This document shows positions 15,475-23,395 of a stretch of DNA of 64,000 nucleotides, in pieces. The stretch comes from Streptomyces sp. B93. GTDB lineage: Bacteria; Actinomycetota; Actinomycetes; Streptomycetales; Streptomycetaceae. Position numbers and translations under genes: made by a program. Under the pieces are notes generated by a model. The model was not told the DNA's origin and made no database searches. It saw only the letters and a list, made by a program, of their open reading frames with translations. The stretch is taken from positions 26,034 through 90,033 of the forward strand of contig NZ_JAGPXL010000028.1 of assembly GCF_018070565.1 (NCBI RefSeq), written 5' to 3'. Every line of letters starts with the position of its first letter. Position 1 is the first letter of the stretch.

Positions 15475-15810
15475 TCAGGCACTGCGGGGGGTGGCTGAGA
15501 TGGTCCGCGGGGTTGGGGCCTCGGGTTCCGCCAGCCGGTGGTCTCGCTGATCCAGGTTCACAAAGATCATTCCGTACCGAATCGCACACCGCACGGGCTG
15601 CGGCGCCCCTCGCGGCTTGCGCAGACACCGGTACGCCCGTACGTCGCCGTCCTCGTCCCGGGTGACGACGACCGGCTCACCGAAGACGGTCACCATCAGC
15701 GAGTCACCGTTGTGGGGGAGAGCGGTGACCAGGTCGATGAAGTGCCATCCGGAGCGGTAGGCGGTGGCCATTTCCCGGCGGAAGGAGCGGTCGTCAGGAG
15801 GAGTCGTCAT
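15475..15810 (-). CDS. Degenerate Rieske-like protein lacking the cluster ligands
   Basis: This is a 111-residue product from the ATG at 15810. The order of elements is that of a Rieske domain: MATAYRSGWHFIDLVTALPH, NGDSLMVTVFGEPVVVTRDE, DGDVRAYRCLRKPRG, then CAIRYGMIFVNLDQRDHRL. The second resembles the strands before C-x-H and the last the YGMIFVNL end of ring-hydroxylase Rieske domains. The C-x-H and C-x2-H ligand boxes are missing, so no 2Fe-2S cluster is expected. It starts two bases after the stop of the secreted DSxWG protein, so the two are translationally coupled. Its function is unknown. Confidence 0.65.
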   Translation of the reverse strand: MTTPPDDRSFRREMATAYRSGWHFIDLVTALPHNGDSLMVTVFGEPVVVTRDEDGDVRAYRCLRKPRGAPQPVRCAIRYGMIFVNLDQRDHRLAEPEAPTPRTISATPRSA

Positions 15811-15812
15811 CG

Positions 15813-16022
15813 TCAGCCCCAACTGCTGTCGTCGGCGGCGAGTGGTGCGGGTGCAGGCCCCCAGTAACTGTCGGCGGTGCCGGTGCTGAGTGTCTGCGCC
15901 AGCCCCCAACTGCTGTCCGCACGAGCGTCGCCCTTCGTACCGGCGAGGCCACTCAGTGCTCCGAAGGCCACAACGGCGGAGAAGGTGGCGACAAGCACCG
16001 AGCGAAGCGTTCTCTTGCGCAT
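15813..16022 (-). CDS. Small secreted protein with three DS(S/Y)WG repeats
   Basis: This is a 69-residue product from the ATG at 16022. A GTG at 16040 is an alternative that adds six residues. Residues 1-35 are a signal peptide (MRKRTLRSVLVATFSAVVAF, then GALSGLAGTKGDARA). The predicted mature part is only about 34 residues and consists of DSSWG, a spacer, DSYWG, a spacer and a terminal DSSWG. No cysteines are present. I do not recognise a named family. The regular Trp-Gly repeats, the coupled Rieske-like gene and the divergent LuxR-type genes suggest an exported signal or a modified peptide, which is inference. Confidence 0.65.
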   Translation of the reverse strand: MRKRTLRSVLVATFSAVVAFGALSGLAGTKGDARADSSWGLAQTLSTGTADSYWGPAPAPLAADDSSWG

Positions 16023-16115
16023 AGTCGGCTTCGTCCTCACTTGAAGGTCCCCTCTTCCCCCGTCGACTAAGACGATGGCTCATTCAGACACGTCATGGCC
16101 ACACAATCGGTGCAT

Positions 16116-16132
16116 CATGTTCCTGCATGTTC
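16116..16132. promoter_or_regulatory. CATGTTC direct repeat in divergent promoter
   Basis: Two CATGTTC copies lie exactly 10 bases apart, the second inside CCTGCATGTTCAGG, an imperfect palindrome. They fall between the divergent peptide gene and the first LuxR-type gene. An operator role is a guess from position. Confidence 0.3.
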
Positions 16133-17146
16133 AGGACCCTGGGGGGTGGAGATTTGGTAACCAAGGGGACGAAGCGGACGCATCCCCATGCGGTGACCGA
16201 ACTGTGCGAGGAGGGTGGCCGCCTTTACGCCAACGCTCTGCGCACGGGCCGCATCGCGCGTACGGATGCGGAGGCCGCGCCCTGCCTCATGGAGTTCGCC
16301 CTTCTCCACCCGGACCCCGATGACGCCGACTGGCTGCGTCCCGTGCCGCCGGCTGTGGCCTTGGCACAGCGACTCCATCCCATCGAACGAGAGATCGCCG
16401 AGCGCAGGCGAGTCTCCATCGATCTGGCTGACGTCTTCGAGCCGTTCCTCGCACTCAGCGCCCAAGGGACTGCCTCCACGCACTCCATCACGGTGCTGGA
16501 AGGCTTCGACCGGATCAACGCAGCTCTCGATCTGGCGACCGCACAGTGTCAGTCGGAGATGCTGACTGTCCAGCCCAGCGGCCGCCGCCTTGAGCACACC
16601 CTCGTGCAAGCACTGGAGCGCGACAAGCCCCTCACCGACCGCGGCGTCCGGATACGAACTCTCTATCAGCACACCGCTCGCCACAGTCCGGAAACGCTGG
16701 CCTACGTCTCCCAGTTCTCCGATGGCAAGGTGGAGTACCGCACGATCGACGAGCTTGTGGAACGGCTCATCATCTGTGACGAGGCGGTGGCCTTCATCCC
16801 CACGCGCGACGATCGACAGGTCGCTCTGGAACTGCGGCACCCAGGCCTCGTCCGCTACTTGATCAAGGTGTTCGAGTTCATGTGGAGCCGGGCGGTACCC
16901 CTCAGTACAGGCGCTCCCTACGAAACGGCCCCAGACGGGATAACGGACATCCAGCACTCCATCGCCAAGCTCTTGGTCGAAGGTCACGTCGACGAGGCCA
17001 TAGCCCGCCGCCTCGGCATGAACGTCCGCACCTGCCGTGCCCACATCGCCAAACTGGCCTCCGCCCTCGGCAGCGGCAGCCGCGCCCAGCTCGGCTACCT
17101 CATCGCACAGTCGGGGATTCTCGAGCGGGAGGGAGCCATCGAGTGA
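16127..17146 (+). CDS. LuxR-type HTH regulator with TrmB/PLD-like middle domain (paralogue 1)
   Basis: This is a 339-residue product from the ATG at 16127. A TTG at 16154 has a better ribosome site (GGTGGAGA) and matches the N-termini of the paralogues. The N-terminal HPHAVTELCEEGGRLYANAL segment and the central SEMLTVQPSGRRLEHTL, GVRIRTLYQHTARHSPETL region define the family. The C-terminus has a LuxR-like HTH (QHSIAKLLVEGHVDEAIARR, LGMNVRTCRAHIAKLASALG). The ligand is unknown. The stop codon overlaps the GTG of the next gene by four bases. It is transcribed away from the secreted DSxWG gene. Confidence 0.85.
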   Translation: MFRTLGGGDLVTKGTKRTHPHAVTELCEEGGRLYANALRTGRIARTDAEAAPCLMEFALLHPDPDDADWLRPVPPAVALAQRLHPIEREIAERRRVSIDLADVFEPFLALSAQGTASTHSITVLEGFDRINAALDLATAQCQSEMLTVQPSGRRLEHTLVQALERDKPLTDRGVRIRTLYQHTARHSPETLAYVSQFSDGKVEYRTIDELVERLIICDEAVAFIPTRDDRQVALELRHPGLVRYLIKVFEFMWSRAVPLSTGAPYETAPDGITDIQHSIAKLLVEGHVDEAIARRLGMNVRTCRAHIAKLASALGSGSRAQLGYLIAQSGILEREGAIE

Positions 17147-17376
17147 CCAGGCCGCCGCACCCCGAGCACGACGTCGAGGACCTGTGCGACGCGGGTACGC
17201 AGTTGTACGACCGCACGCTGGCCGAAGGCCGCATCGCCGCCGCCGACGCCGAATCCGCCCCTTGCCTGCTGGACATCGGCCTGCTCTCCCCCGCCCTCGG
17301 CAGCGAAAGCCGCGCCCAGCTCGGCTACCTCATCGCACGGTCGGGGATCCTCAAGCAGGAGGGGACCGAGGAGTGA
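17143..17376 (+). pseudogene. Internally deleted LuxR-type paralogue (77-codon remnant)
   Basis: From the GTG at 17143 the frame encodes the family N-terminus (VTRPPHPEHDVEDLCDAGTQ through CLLDIGLLSP) joined directly to the family C-terminus (ALGSESRAQLGYLIARSGIL, then KQEGTEE). About 255 codons are absent, including the central domain and most of the HTH. The join is in frame, and both ends keep the GAGTGA four-base overlap with its neighbours. Recombination between the conserved HTH sequences is the likely cause. It may be translated, since coupling is intact, but it should not bind DNA alone. Confidence 0.8.
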
Positions 17377-18377
17377 ACGCGCCGCCGCACCCCGAACACG
17401 GCCCGGAGGACCTGTGCGCGACCGGCAGGGCCCTGTACGAGCGGGCGCTCCATGAGGGGCGGGTGAGCGCCGTGGACGCGGCGGAGGCGCCCTGTCTCGT
17501 CGACTTCGGGCTGCTCCAACCGTCCGTGACGGACCTCAGCCGCCTGGAGCCCGTCGCCCCGGCCGTGGCCCTCCACCGCCTCCTGCGCGCCTCCGCGGAC
17601 CACATCGCCGAGGAACGCCGCCGCGAGGCCCGGCTGGTGGAGGCGTACGAGTCACTGATGCGGATCGGGGGGCCGAGCCCGGCGGAGTCGGAGAGCCCGG
17701 CGATCACCATGCTCAGCGGGATGGAGCGGATCAACCAGGCCATCACACAGGCCATGTCGGACGCCGCACACGAGGTGCTCACCATCCAGCCGCACTCCAG
17801 CCACGCGGGCAAACCCCCGGAGGTCCACACCGAGGCCATGCTCCGTGACCAGGCGCTGCTCGACCGTGGCGGTCGTATCCGCACCCTCTACCAGCACACC
17901 ACCCGCCACCTGCCCACGGTCATGGCCCGTTACGAACGACTCGTGGGCGATGTCGAGGCCCGCACCCTCGACGAGGTCACCGAACGCCTCATCGTCATCG
18001 ACCGCACGGTGGCCTACATCCCCGCCAACCGCGAACGCACCCTTGCCGCGGAGATCCGCCACCACCCCGTGGTGACCTACTTGGCCACCACCTTCGACCG
18101 CCTCTGGCGCCTGGCCACCCCCATGTACCCCGAGACCGTCGCCCCGCCCACCCTCAACGGCGTCACACACCGCCAACGCGCCATAGCCACCCTCCTCATA
18201 GAAGGCCACACCGACGCCGTCATAGCCGAACGCCTCGGCATGAACATCCGCACCGCACGCGAACACATCGCCAAACTCTCCGCCACCCTCGGCAGCGAAA
18301 GCCGCGCCCAGCTCGGCTACCTCATCGGACGGTCCGGGATTCTTGATCCGGCTGACCGGACTGGCCAGGGAAGCTGA
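17373..18377 (+). CDS. LuxR-type HTH regulator with TrmB/PLD-like middle domain (paralogue 2)
   Basis: This is a 334-residue product from the GTG at 17373, overlapping the remnant's stop by four bases. It has the same layout as paralogue 1: HPEHGPEDLCATGRALYERA at the N-terminus, AHEVLTIQPHSS and GRIRTLYQHTTRHLPTVMAR in the centre, and an HTH at HRQRAIATLLIEGHTDAVIA, ERLGMNIRTAREHIAKLSATLG. The last 56 bases overlap the 3' end of the convergent paralogue 3, whose tail is read from the opposite strand. The effector and target genes are unknown. Confidence 0.88.
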   Translation: MNAPPHPEHGPEDLCATGRALYERALHEGRVSAVDAAEAPCLVDFGLLQPSVTDLSRLEPVAPAVALHRLLRASADHIAEERRREARLVEAYESLMRIGGPSPAESESPAITMLSGMERINQAITQAMSDAAHEVLTIQPHSSHAGKPPEVHTEAMLRDQALLDRGGRIRTLYQHTTRHLPTVMARYERLVGDVEARTLDEVTERLIVIDRTVAYIPANRERTLAAEIRHHPVVTYLATTFDRLWRLATPMYPETVAPPTLNGVTHRQRAIATLLIEGHTDAVIAERLGMNIRTAREHIAKLSATLGSESRAQLGYLIGRSGILDPADRTGQGS

Positions 18378-19368
18378 GGGGGCCCGCGGGGCCGTTCAGG
18401 CCGACCTGGGCGATGCGGACGCCGAGTTGGGTGCGGCTGGCCGCGCCGAGGGTCTCGGAGAGGCGGGCGATGTGGGCCCGGCAGGTGCGGACGCTGATGC
18501 CGAGGCGTTCGGCGATGACGGCGTCCTGGTGGCCCTCCGCGAGGAGCGCCGCGATGGACTGTTCGCGGTGCGAGATGCCCTCGATACGGGTGTCGGGCAG
18601 CGGTGCCGTCAGCGGGACCGCCAGCCGCCACAGCCGTTCGAAGACGGTCACCAGGTAGGCGACCAGGCCGGGGTGGCGCAGTTCGAGGGCCATCGTGCGG
18701 TCGGCGTTGGCGGGGACGAAGGCGACCGTGCGGTCGAAGAGGATCAGCCGGTCGATGACCTCGTCCAGGGTGCGGGCCTCCACCGCGTCACCCATCAGCT
18801 CCAGGTAGTTCAGGAGGCCCTGCCCGTGCCGGGCGACGTGGTTGTACAGGTCGCGCATGCGCACGCCCCGGCCGCGCAGGGCGAGCGCGCGGTGCAGCCC
18901 CTCGGAGAGTTCGTGTTCGCGGCGGATGCCGCCGGGCTGGACGGTCAGCACCTCCGTCGTGCACGCCTCCGTCGCCTCGTCCAGCGCGGCCTGGATGCGG
19001 GAGGGGCCGTCGAGGACGCGCAGGGCCGACGTGCCCTCGCCGTGGTGCGCGCCGGGCGCCCCGCCGCCGAGGCCCGCGTACCGGTCGAAGGCGGCGACCG
19101 CCGAGCCCACCCGCCGGTGGCTGGCGCTGATCTCGTCGTAGACGCCCCGCAGCAGCCGGGTCATGACCTCCTGCGGCGAGGTCGGCACCAGCCAGTCCAT
19201 GTCGTCGGGGTCGGGGTGGAGCAGGCCCAGTTCGAGCAGGCACGGGACGTGGTCGGCGTCGTGGCGCGGCACCCTGCCCCGCCGTACGGCACGGGAGTAC
19301 ACCCGATCCGCGGCCTCGCACAGTCGGTCAGCACCATGTGGATGCTCGTCCGTCCTGTGCCCGGTCAT
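18322..19368 (-). CDS. LuxR-type HTH regulator with TrmB/PLD-like middle domain (paralogue 3)
   Basis: I choose the ATG at 19368 (MTGHRTDEHPHGADRLCEAA), which aligns with the starts of the other paralogues. The product is 348 residues. It has TTEVLTVQPGGIRREHELSE, GVRMRDLYNHVARHGQGLLN and the HTH REQSIAALLAEGHQDAVIAE, RLGISVRTCRAHIARLSETL. Its 23-residue extra C-terminus is encoded antisense to the end of paralogue 2. It is transcribed towards the other members, so the cluster ends in overlapping convergent genes. Confidence 0.88.
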   Translation of the reverse strand: MTGHRTDEHPHGADRLCEAADRVYSRAVRRGRVPRHDADHVPCLLELGLLHPDPDDMDWLVPTSPQEVMTRLLRGVYDEISASHRRVGSAVAAFDRYAGLGGGAPGAHHGEGTSALRVLDGPSRIQAALDEATEACTTEVLTVQPGGIRREHELSEGLHRALALRGRGVRMRDLYNHVARHGQGLLNYLELMGDAVEARTLDEVIDRLILFDRTVAFVPANADRTMALELRHPGLVAYLVTVFERLWRLAVPLTAPLPDTRIEGISHREQSIAALLAEGHQDAVIAERLGISVRTCRAHIARLSETLGAASRTQLGVRIAQVGLNGPAGPLSFPGQSGQPDQESRTVR

Positions 19369-19731
19369 CGCCCATCCCACCCCCGGTTGCAGCGCTCTTC
19401 GCAGCGCAACTATGCGCGGATGGGGACTGCTCCGCAACACGGCTCCCGCCACTGTGACCGCGGGAAACCACCGGTATGCCCGGCTATTTCCAGGCCCCCG
19501 TCCGTCGCAATGCAACAAGATGACGGTGGTGCGCGTGCCCCGGCGGGTGCATCGTGGTAGCCGCTTCCCCACGGGTGACGGACCGGCGACCTCCCCCCTG
19601 GCTGCCGACCGGCACCCGGTGCGGCCCCGGCGCCCGGCATTCCCCCGCCGGGCACCGGGCGCCGCGACACGGGAATGGCGCGAAAGCGACCCTGGCGGGG
19701 GGGGCACCGAGGGGCACCAGTGAACGGACGA
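19369..19731. other. Intergenic region, no gene recognised
   Basis: These 363 bases lie upstream of paralogue 3 and downstream of the sugar-binding gene's terminator. Open frames here are Arg/Pro-rich shadows. The paralogue 3 promoter is expected near 19380-19450, where the sequence is less GC-rich. I identify no clear boxes. Confidence 0.4.
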
Positions 19732-19761
19732 AGGGGCCCGGCGGCTGTCCGCCTGGCCCCT
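19732..19761 (-). terminator. Hairpin terminator after the sugar-binding lipoprotein
   Basis: AGGGGCC-C-GGCGG and CCGCC-T-GGCCCCT form a 12-bp stem with one internal mismatch and a CTGT loop. It lies 22 bases past the stop codon. Confidence 0.7.
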
Positions 19762-19782
19762 CGATCAGCCGGATGGGTCAGG

Positions 19783-20892
19783 TCAGCCCTTCAACCCCAG
19801 CTCCGAACAGGCCGCCGCGTACTTCCCCGCGCAGATCTCCGACACCTTGTAGATGCCGTCCGCGACAACGGTGTCCTGGATGTTCTCCTGGGTCAGCGCG
19901 GTCACGGTGACCAGCTGGGCCGGGATGTCCTTGTGGGTGGGGCTGTCCACCCGGTCCCGGGTGAGGGCGTCGAACTGGATGTCCTTGCCCTGGACCTTGG
20001 CGACGGCCATCTCCGCGGCGGCCTCGGCCTCCTCCGGGTAGGACTTGTACACGCTCATGTACTGCTCACCGGAGACGATGCGCTGCACGGCGTCCAGTTC
20101 GGCGTCCTGGCCGGTGACCGGCGGCAGCTCGGTGACGCCCGCGGCCTCCAGGGCCTTGATGACGGCGCCCGCCATGCCGTCGTTGGCGGAGTACACGGCG
20201 GCGATGTTGTCCACGCCGATCTCGTTGATCGCCTCGGTCATGTTGGCCTCGGCGTTCTCCGGCTTCCAGTCCTTGGTGTCGTAGGACTTGGCGATCGTCA
20301 CCTTGCCGGTCAGCTCGGAGAGCGCGCCCTGCTTGAACTGGCCCGCGTTGGGGTCGGTGGGCGAGCCGTTCATCATGACGATCTTGTCGGCGGTGTCGAT
20401 CTTCGAGCCCAGCGACTCCACGAGGGAGCGGCCCTGGACCTCGCCGACGAGGGCGTTGTCGAAGGAGATGTAGGCGTCGATCGGGCCCTCGGCGAGCCGG
20501 TCGTAGGCGATGACCGGGATCCCGGCGTCCGCGGCCTGCTGCACGGTGTCCGCGATGCCCTTCGAGTCCACGGCGTCCAGCAGGATGACGTCCACCTGCT
20601 CGTCGATCATCCGCTGCATCTGCGCGATCTGCTTGTCCGCGTTCGCGTCGGCGTTGGCGTAGTCGACCTTGCCCCGCTTGCTGGTGAGCGCGGCGATGCG
20701 GTCCTTGATGATGGGGTAGTCGAACTTCTCGTACCGGGAGTTCGCCGTCTCCGGGAGCAGCAGCCCCACCGTGATGTCGTCGCCCTTGGTCGGGGTGGCG
20801 TCGCCGCCTTCCTCGGCCGCGCCCAGCACCCCGCAGCCGGCCAGCGAGAGGGTCAACGAGGACAGAGCGACGGATATGGCGATACGACGCAT
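19783..20892 (-). CDS. Sugar ABC transporter substrate-binding lipoprotein (xylose-type)
   Basis: The start is at ATG 20892, and a GTG four codons earlier is also possible. Residues 1-20 form a lipoprotein signal with lipobox SLAGC. The rest is a periplasmic binding protein of the XylF/RbsB type: ITVGLLLPETANSRYEKFDY, VILLDAVDSKGIADTV, GIPVIAYDRLAEGPIDAYIS and AVYSANDGMAGAVIKALEAA, with paired cysteines at the end (EICAGKYAAAC). It should capture a pentose or related sugar outside the membrane. No permease or ATPase gene is adjacent and a terminator follows at once, so it is an orphan needing partners from elsewhere. Confidence 0.9.
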   Translation of the reverse strand: MRRIAISVALSSLTLSLAGCGVLGAAEEGGDATPTKGDDITVGLLLPETANSRYEKFDYPIIKDRIAALTSKRGKVDYANADANADKQIAQMQRMIDEQVDVILLDAVDSKGIADTVQQAADAGIPVIAYDRLAEGPIDAYISFDNALVGEVQGRSLVESLGSKIDTADKIVMMNGSPTDPNAGQFKQGALSELTGKVTIAKSYDTKDWKPENAEANMTEAINEIGVDNIAAVYSANDGMAGAVIKALEAAGVTELPPVTGQDAELDAVQRIVSGEQYMSVYKSYPEEAEAAAEMAVAKVQGKDIQFDALTRDRVDSPTHKDIPAQLVTVTALTQENIQDTVVADGIYKVSEICAGKYAAACSELGLKG

Positions 20893-21197
20893 GCAGGGGC
20901 TCACTTCTGGTGTCTTCCGGACGTGGGCGCAGCCTTGCTACCCAGGTGACTGAAAAGCCAACGCGTCGGCGCCCCCAGCGTCAAGGCAAATCACTTAACG
21001 AGATGACAACATCACGTTCCGCTTCTGGCGTGGAGACAGAGCGAAACCACCTCCCGGAAGCGGCCACGGACCCTTCACTCCTCCCGCCCCTGGGGGAGTT
21101 CGAGTCCGACCGAAGAACCGCACAACCAATTCCATTTCTCAACGGTCGGGATCTCTGCGGTGGCGTCCGCCCCGCTTCTCCCCGATCAGAGGATCGA
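20893..21197. other. Divergent promoter region
   Basis: These 305 bases separate the sugar-binding lipoprotein from the secreted fibronectin-type gene. The central part (about 20985-21020 and 21110-21150) is visibly more AT-rich than its surroundings, as expected for promoters. I see no gene. Confidence 0.4.
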
Positions 21198-22862
21198 ATG
21201 AACCCAGCCAGACGCACGACCGCCGGTCTGTCCACCGCGGTCGTGCTCGCCACCGCGGGCGGTCTGCTCACCGCCGTGACGACGCCCGCCTCCGCCGCGA
21301 CGACGTGCACCTCGCCCGTCTTCAAGCGGCAGTTCTACGCGAACACGACGTTCTCCGGCACTCCGAAGAGAACGGACTGCGACGGCACCATCGACCAGAA
21401 CTGGGGCACGGGCGCGCCCGCCACCGGCCTGCCGAAGAACTACTTCGGCGTCCGCTGGACCGTCACCCGCGACTTCGGCTCCGGCGGCCCCTTCGCCCTC
21501 GGCGCCGCCGCCCAGGACGGCATCCGCGTCTACGTCGACGGCGTCCGCAAGGTGAACCTGTGGAAGAACGTCTCCACGACGGCCCGGACGAAGGTCAACG
21601 TCAACATCCCCGCAGGCAAGCACACCCTGCGCGTCGACTTCGTCAACTGGACCGGCACGGCCAACGTCAAGTTCGCCTACGCCCCCCGCACCTCGGCCAC
21701 GGTCGACACGGTCAAGCCCCTCGCCCCGACCGGCGCGGCGGTCACCTACACCCCGTCCACCAACAAGGCCAAGCTCACCTGGTCCAAGAACAAGGAGATG
21801 GACCTGGCGGGGTACCGGGTGTACCGGCGAGTGAAGGGCAGCAGTACCTGGACGAGACTGACCACGACGACGGCCACCTCGTACACCGACACCACCCTCC
21901 CGATGACCGGCCAGGTCTTCTACTACGAGGTCCGCGCCTACGACAAAGCGGGCAACACCTCGTCCGGTTCAGCCGACCAGGGCGTGACCACCGTCGACCG
22001 GACCGCGCCCGAACCGGTCACCGGACTGACCGCGCTGGGCACCACCGCGGGCAACTCGGTCAGCTGGCGGGCGCCCGCGGCCGAGGACGTCGACCACTAC
22101 GAGGTGTGGAGCGCCCCCGAGGGGCAGAGCGACCCGGACGGACCCGAGGTCCGGTTCGGTACGTCCTTCACGGACTCCGTCGCGGAAGCGGGCACCCCCC
22201 ACTGGTACGCGGTGCAGGCGTTGGACAGCGCCGGGAACATCTCCCCGCTGTCCGCGAAGGTGACGGTCACCCGTCCCGCCGCTACCGCCGTCGCGCCCCC
22301 CACGGACCTGCGGAGCACGGTCCGCGACGAGATGACCCTGCTCGACTGGAGCCAGGACGAAGGCTCCGGCGCCACCGGGTTCCGGGTGTACCGCCGTACC
22401 GATCCCAACGGCGCCTGGACGCTGCTGGGCAGCACTCCGACGCCGGCGTTCGGAGACCGGTCGGCCCCCACCGGCCGGGCGTACTACTACGTGGCGGCCG
22501 TCGACGACGCGGAGGCCGACTCGGTCCCCTCCGGACAGGTCGCCGTGGACCGGCTGACCCCGGCCACCGCGACCGGTCCGGCCCAGCCGCAGCTGACACT
22601 GGTCTCCTCCGGGTCCACCCGGTCCCCGATTGTCATCGGGGTCAAACCGGGTGCCGGGGACGAGGGCCGCCTGCTGAAGGGCTTCTCATGGAGCATCTCC
22701 GGCGCCTGCGGAGACGCGGGCCTGGGCCGGATGACGACGACGGACACCATCGAGTGGACGCCGCCCTACAACGGTCCCTGTGAGGTCAGCGTGATCGCCG
22801 TCGACGTCTACGGGCGCAGCGGCGAGCGGGGCTCGTGGCTGGAGTTCACCGTCGGGCGCTGA
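21198..22862 (+). CDS. Secreted protein with PA14-like and fibronectin type III domains
   Basis: The ATG at 21198 has AGAGGA just upstream. Residues 1-33 form a signal peptide ending TPASAA. Residues 40-165 resemble a PA14-type module (GTIDQNWGTGAPATGLPKNY, FGVRWTVTRDF, GIRVYVDGVRKVNLWKN, GKHTLRVDFVNWTGTANVKF). Three fibronectin type III repeats follow, each with a YRVYRR, YEVWS or FRVYRR strand and a Y-Y-x-V-x-A-x-D motif. A short C-terminal domain contains two cysteines. The 554-residue protein is probably an extracellular carbohydrate- or surface-binding protein. I see no catalytic domain. Confidence 0.85.
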   Translation: MNPARRTTAGLSTAVVLATAGGLLTAVTTPASAATTCTSPVFKRQFYANTTFSGTPKRTDCDGTIDQNWGTGAPATGLPKNYFGVRWTVTRDFGSGGPFALGAAAQDGIRVYVDGVRKVNLWKNVSTTARTKVNVNIPAGKHTLRVDFVNWTGTANVKFAYAPRTSATVDTVKPLAPTGAAVTYTPSTNKAKLTWSKNKEMDLAGYRVYRRVKGSSTWTRLTTTTATSYTDTTLPMTGQVFYYEVRAYDKAGNTSSGSADQGVTTVDRTAPEPVTGLTALGTTAGNSVSWRAPAAEDVDHYEVWSAPEGQSDPDGPEVRFGTSFTDSVAEAGTPHWYAVQALDSAGNISPLSAKVTVTRPAATAVAPPTDLRSTVRDEMTLLDWSQDEGSGATGFRVYRRTDPNGAWTLLGSTPTPAFGDRSAPTGRAYYYVAAVDDAEADSVPSGQVAVDRLTPATATGPAQPQLTLVSSGSTRSPIVIGVKPGAGDEGRLLKGFSWSISGACGDAGLGRMTTTDTIEWTPPYNGPCEVSVIAVDVYGRSGERGSWLEFTVGR

Positions 22863-22882
22863 GTGCCCGCGACCGACGAAGC

Positions 22883-22908
22883 GGGGCCGGGGTTCACACC
22901 CCGGCCCC
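22883..22908. terminator. Bidirectional hairpin terminator
   Basis: Ten-base perfect arms GGGGCCGGGG/CCCCGGCCCC with a TTCACA loop lie between the convergent secreted-protein gene and hspR. Confidence 0.8.
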
Positions 22909-22933
22909 TGCCTCACACGCGTGCCCGCGCACG

Positions 22934-23395
22934 TCAGTCCGACTGCTGCTGCCTCTTCGGCCGCCACACCACCAACGCGCTGGTCTGCTGGACCTCCTGG
23001 TACGGCACCAGGTCGCGGCGGTAGGACGCGTGGACCGCGGCCTCGCGCTGGCGCATCGTGGCCGCCGCGCCGTCCAGGGCCGCCTCCAGTTCCGCCACGC
23101 GGGACTGCAACGCGGCGACCTGGTTCTCCAGTTCGATGATGCGCTTGATACCGGCGAGGTTGATGCCCTCGTCCTGGGACAGCTGCTGCACCTGACGGAG
23201 CAGCTCGATGTCCCGGGCCGAGTAGCGCCGGCCCCGCCCGGCGGTGCGGTCGGGGGAGACCAGCCCCAGGCGGTCGTACTGGCGCAGCGTCTGCGGGTGC
23301 AGTCCGGAGAGCTGGGCCGCCACCGAGATGACGTAGACCGGGGTCTCCTCGGTCAGTTCATACGGGTTGCGTCGACGGCCGTCCATCTTCGTCAA
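22934..23395 (-). CDS. hspR: HspR, MerR-type heat-shock repressor
   Basis: This is a 153-residue product, or 150 from the internal ATG at 23386. The N-terminal MerR winged helix is clear: TPVYVISVAAQLSGLHPQTL, RQYDRLGLVSPDRTAGRGRR, YSARDIELLRQVQQLSQDEG, INLAGIKRII. A coiled coil follows (LENQVAALQSRVAELEAAL). HspR binds HAIR sites with DnaK as co-repressor in Streptomyces. Here it is the last gene of the dnaK operon and overlaps dnaJ by four bases, so it controls its own synthesis along with dnaK and clpB. HAIR sites are visible at both loci. Confidence 0.97.
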   Translation of the reverse strand: MTKMDGRRRNPYELTEETPVYVISVAAQLSGLHPQTLRQYDRLGLVSPDRTAGRGRRYSARDIELLRQVQQLSQDEGINLAGIKRIIELENQVAALQSRVAELEAALDGAAATMRQREAAVHASYRRDLVPYQEVQQTSALVVWRPKRQQQSD

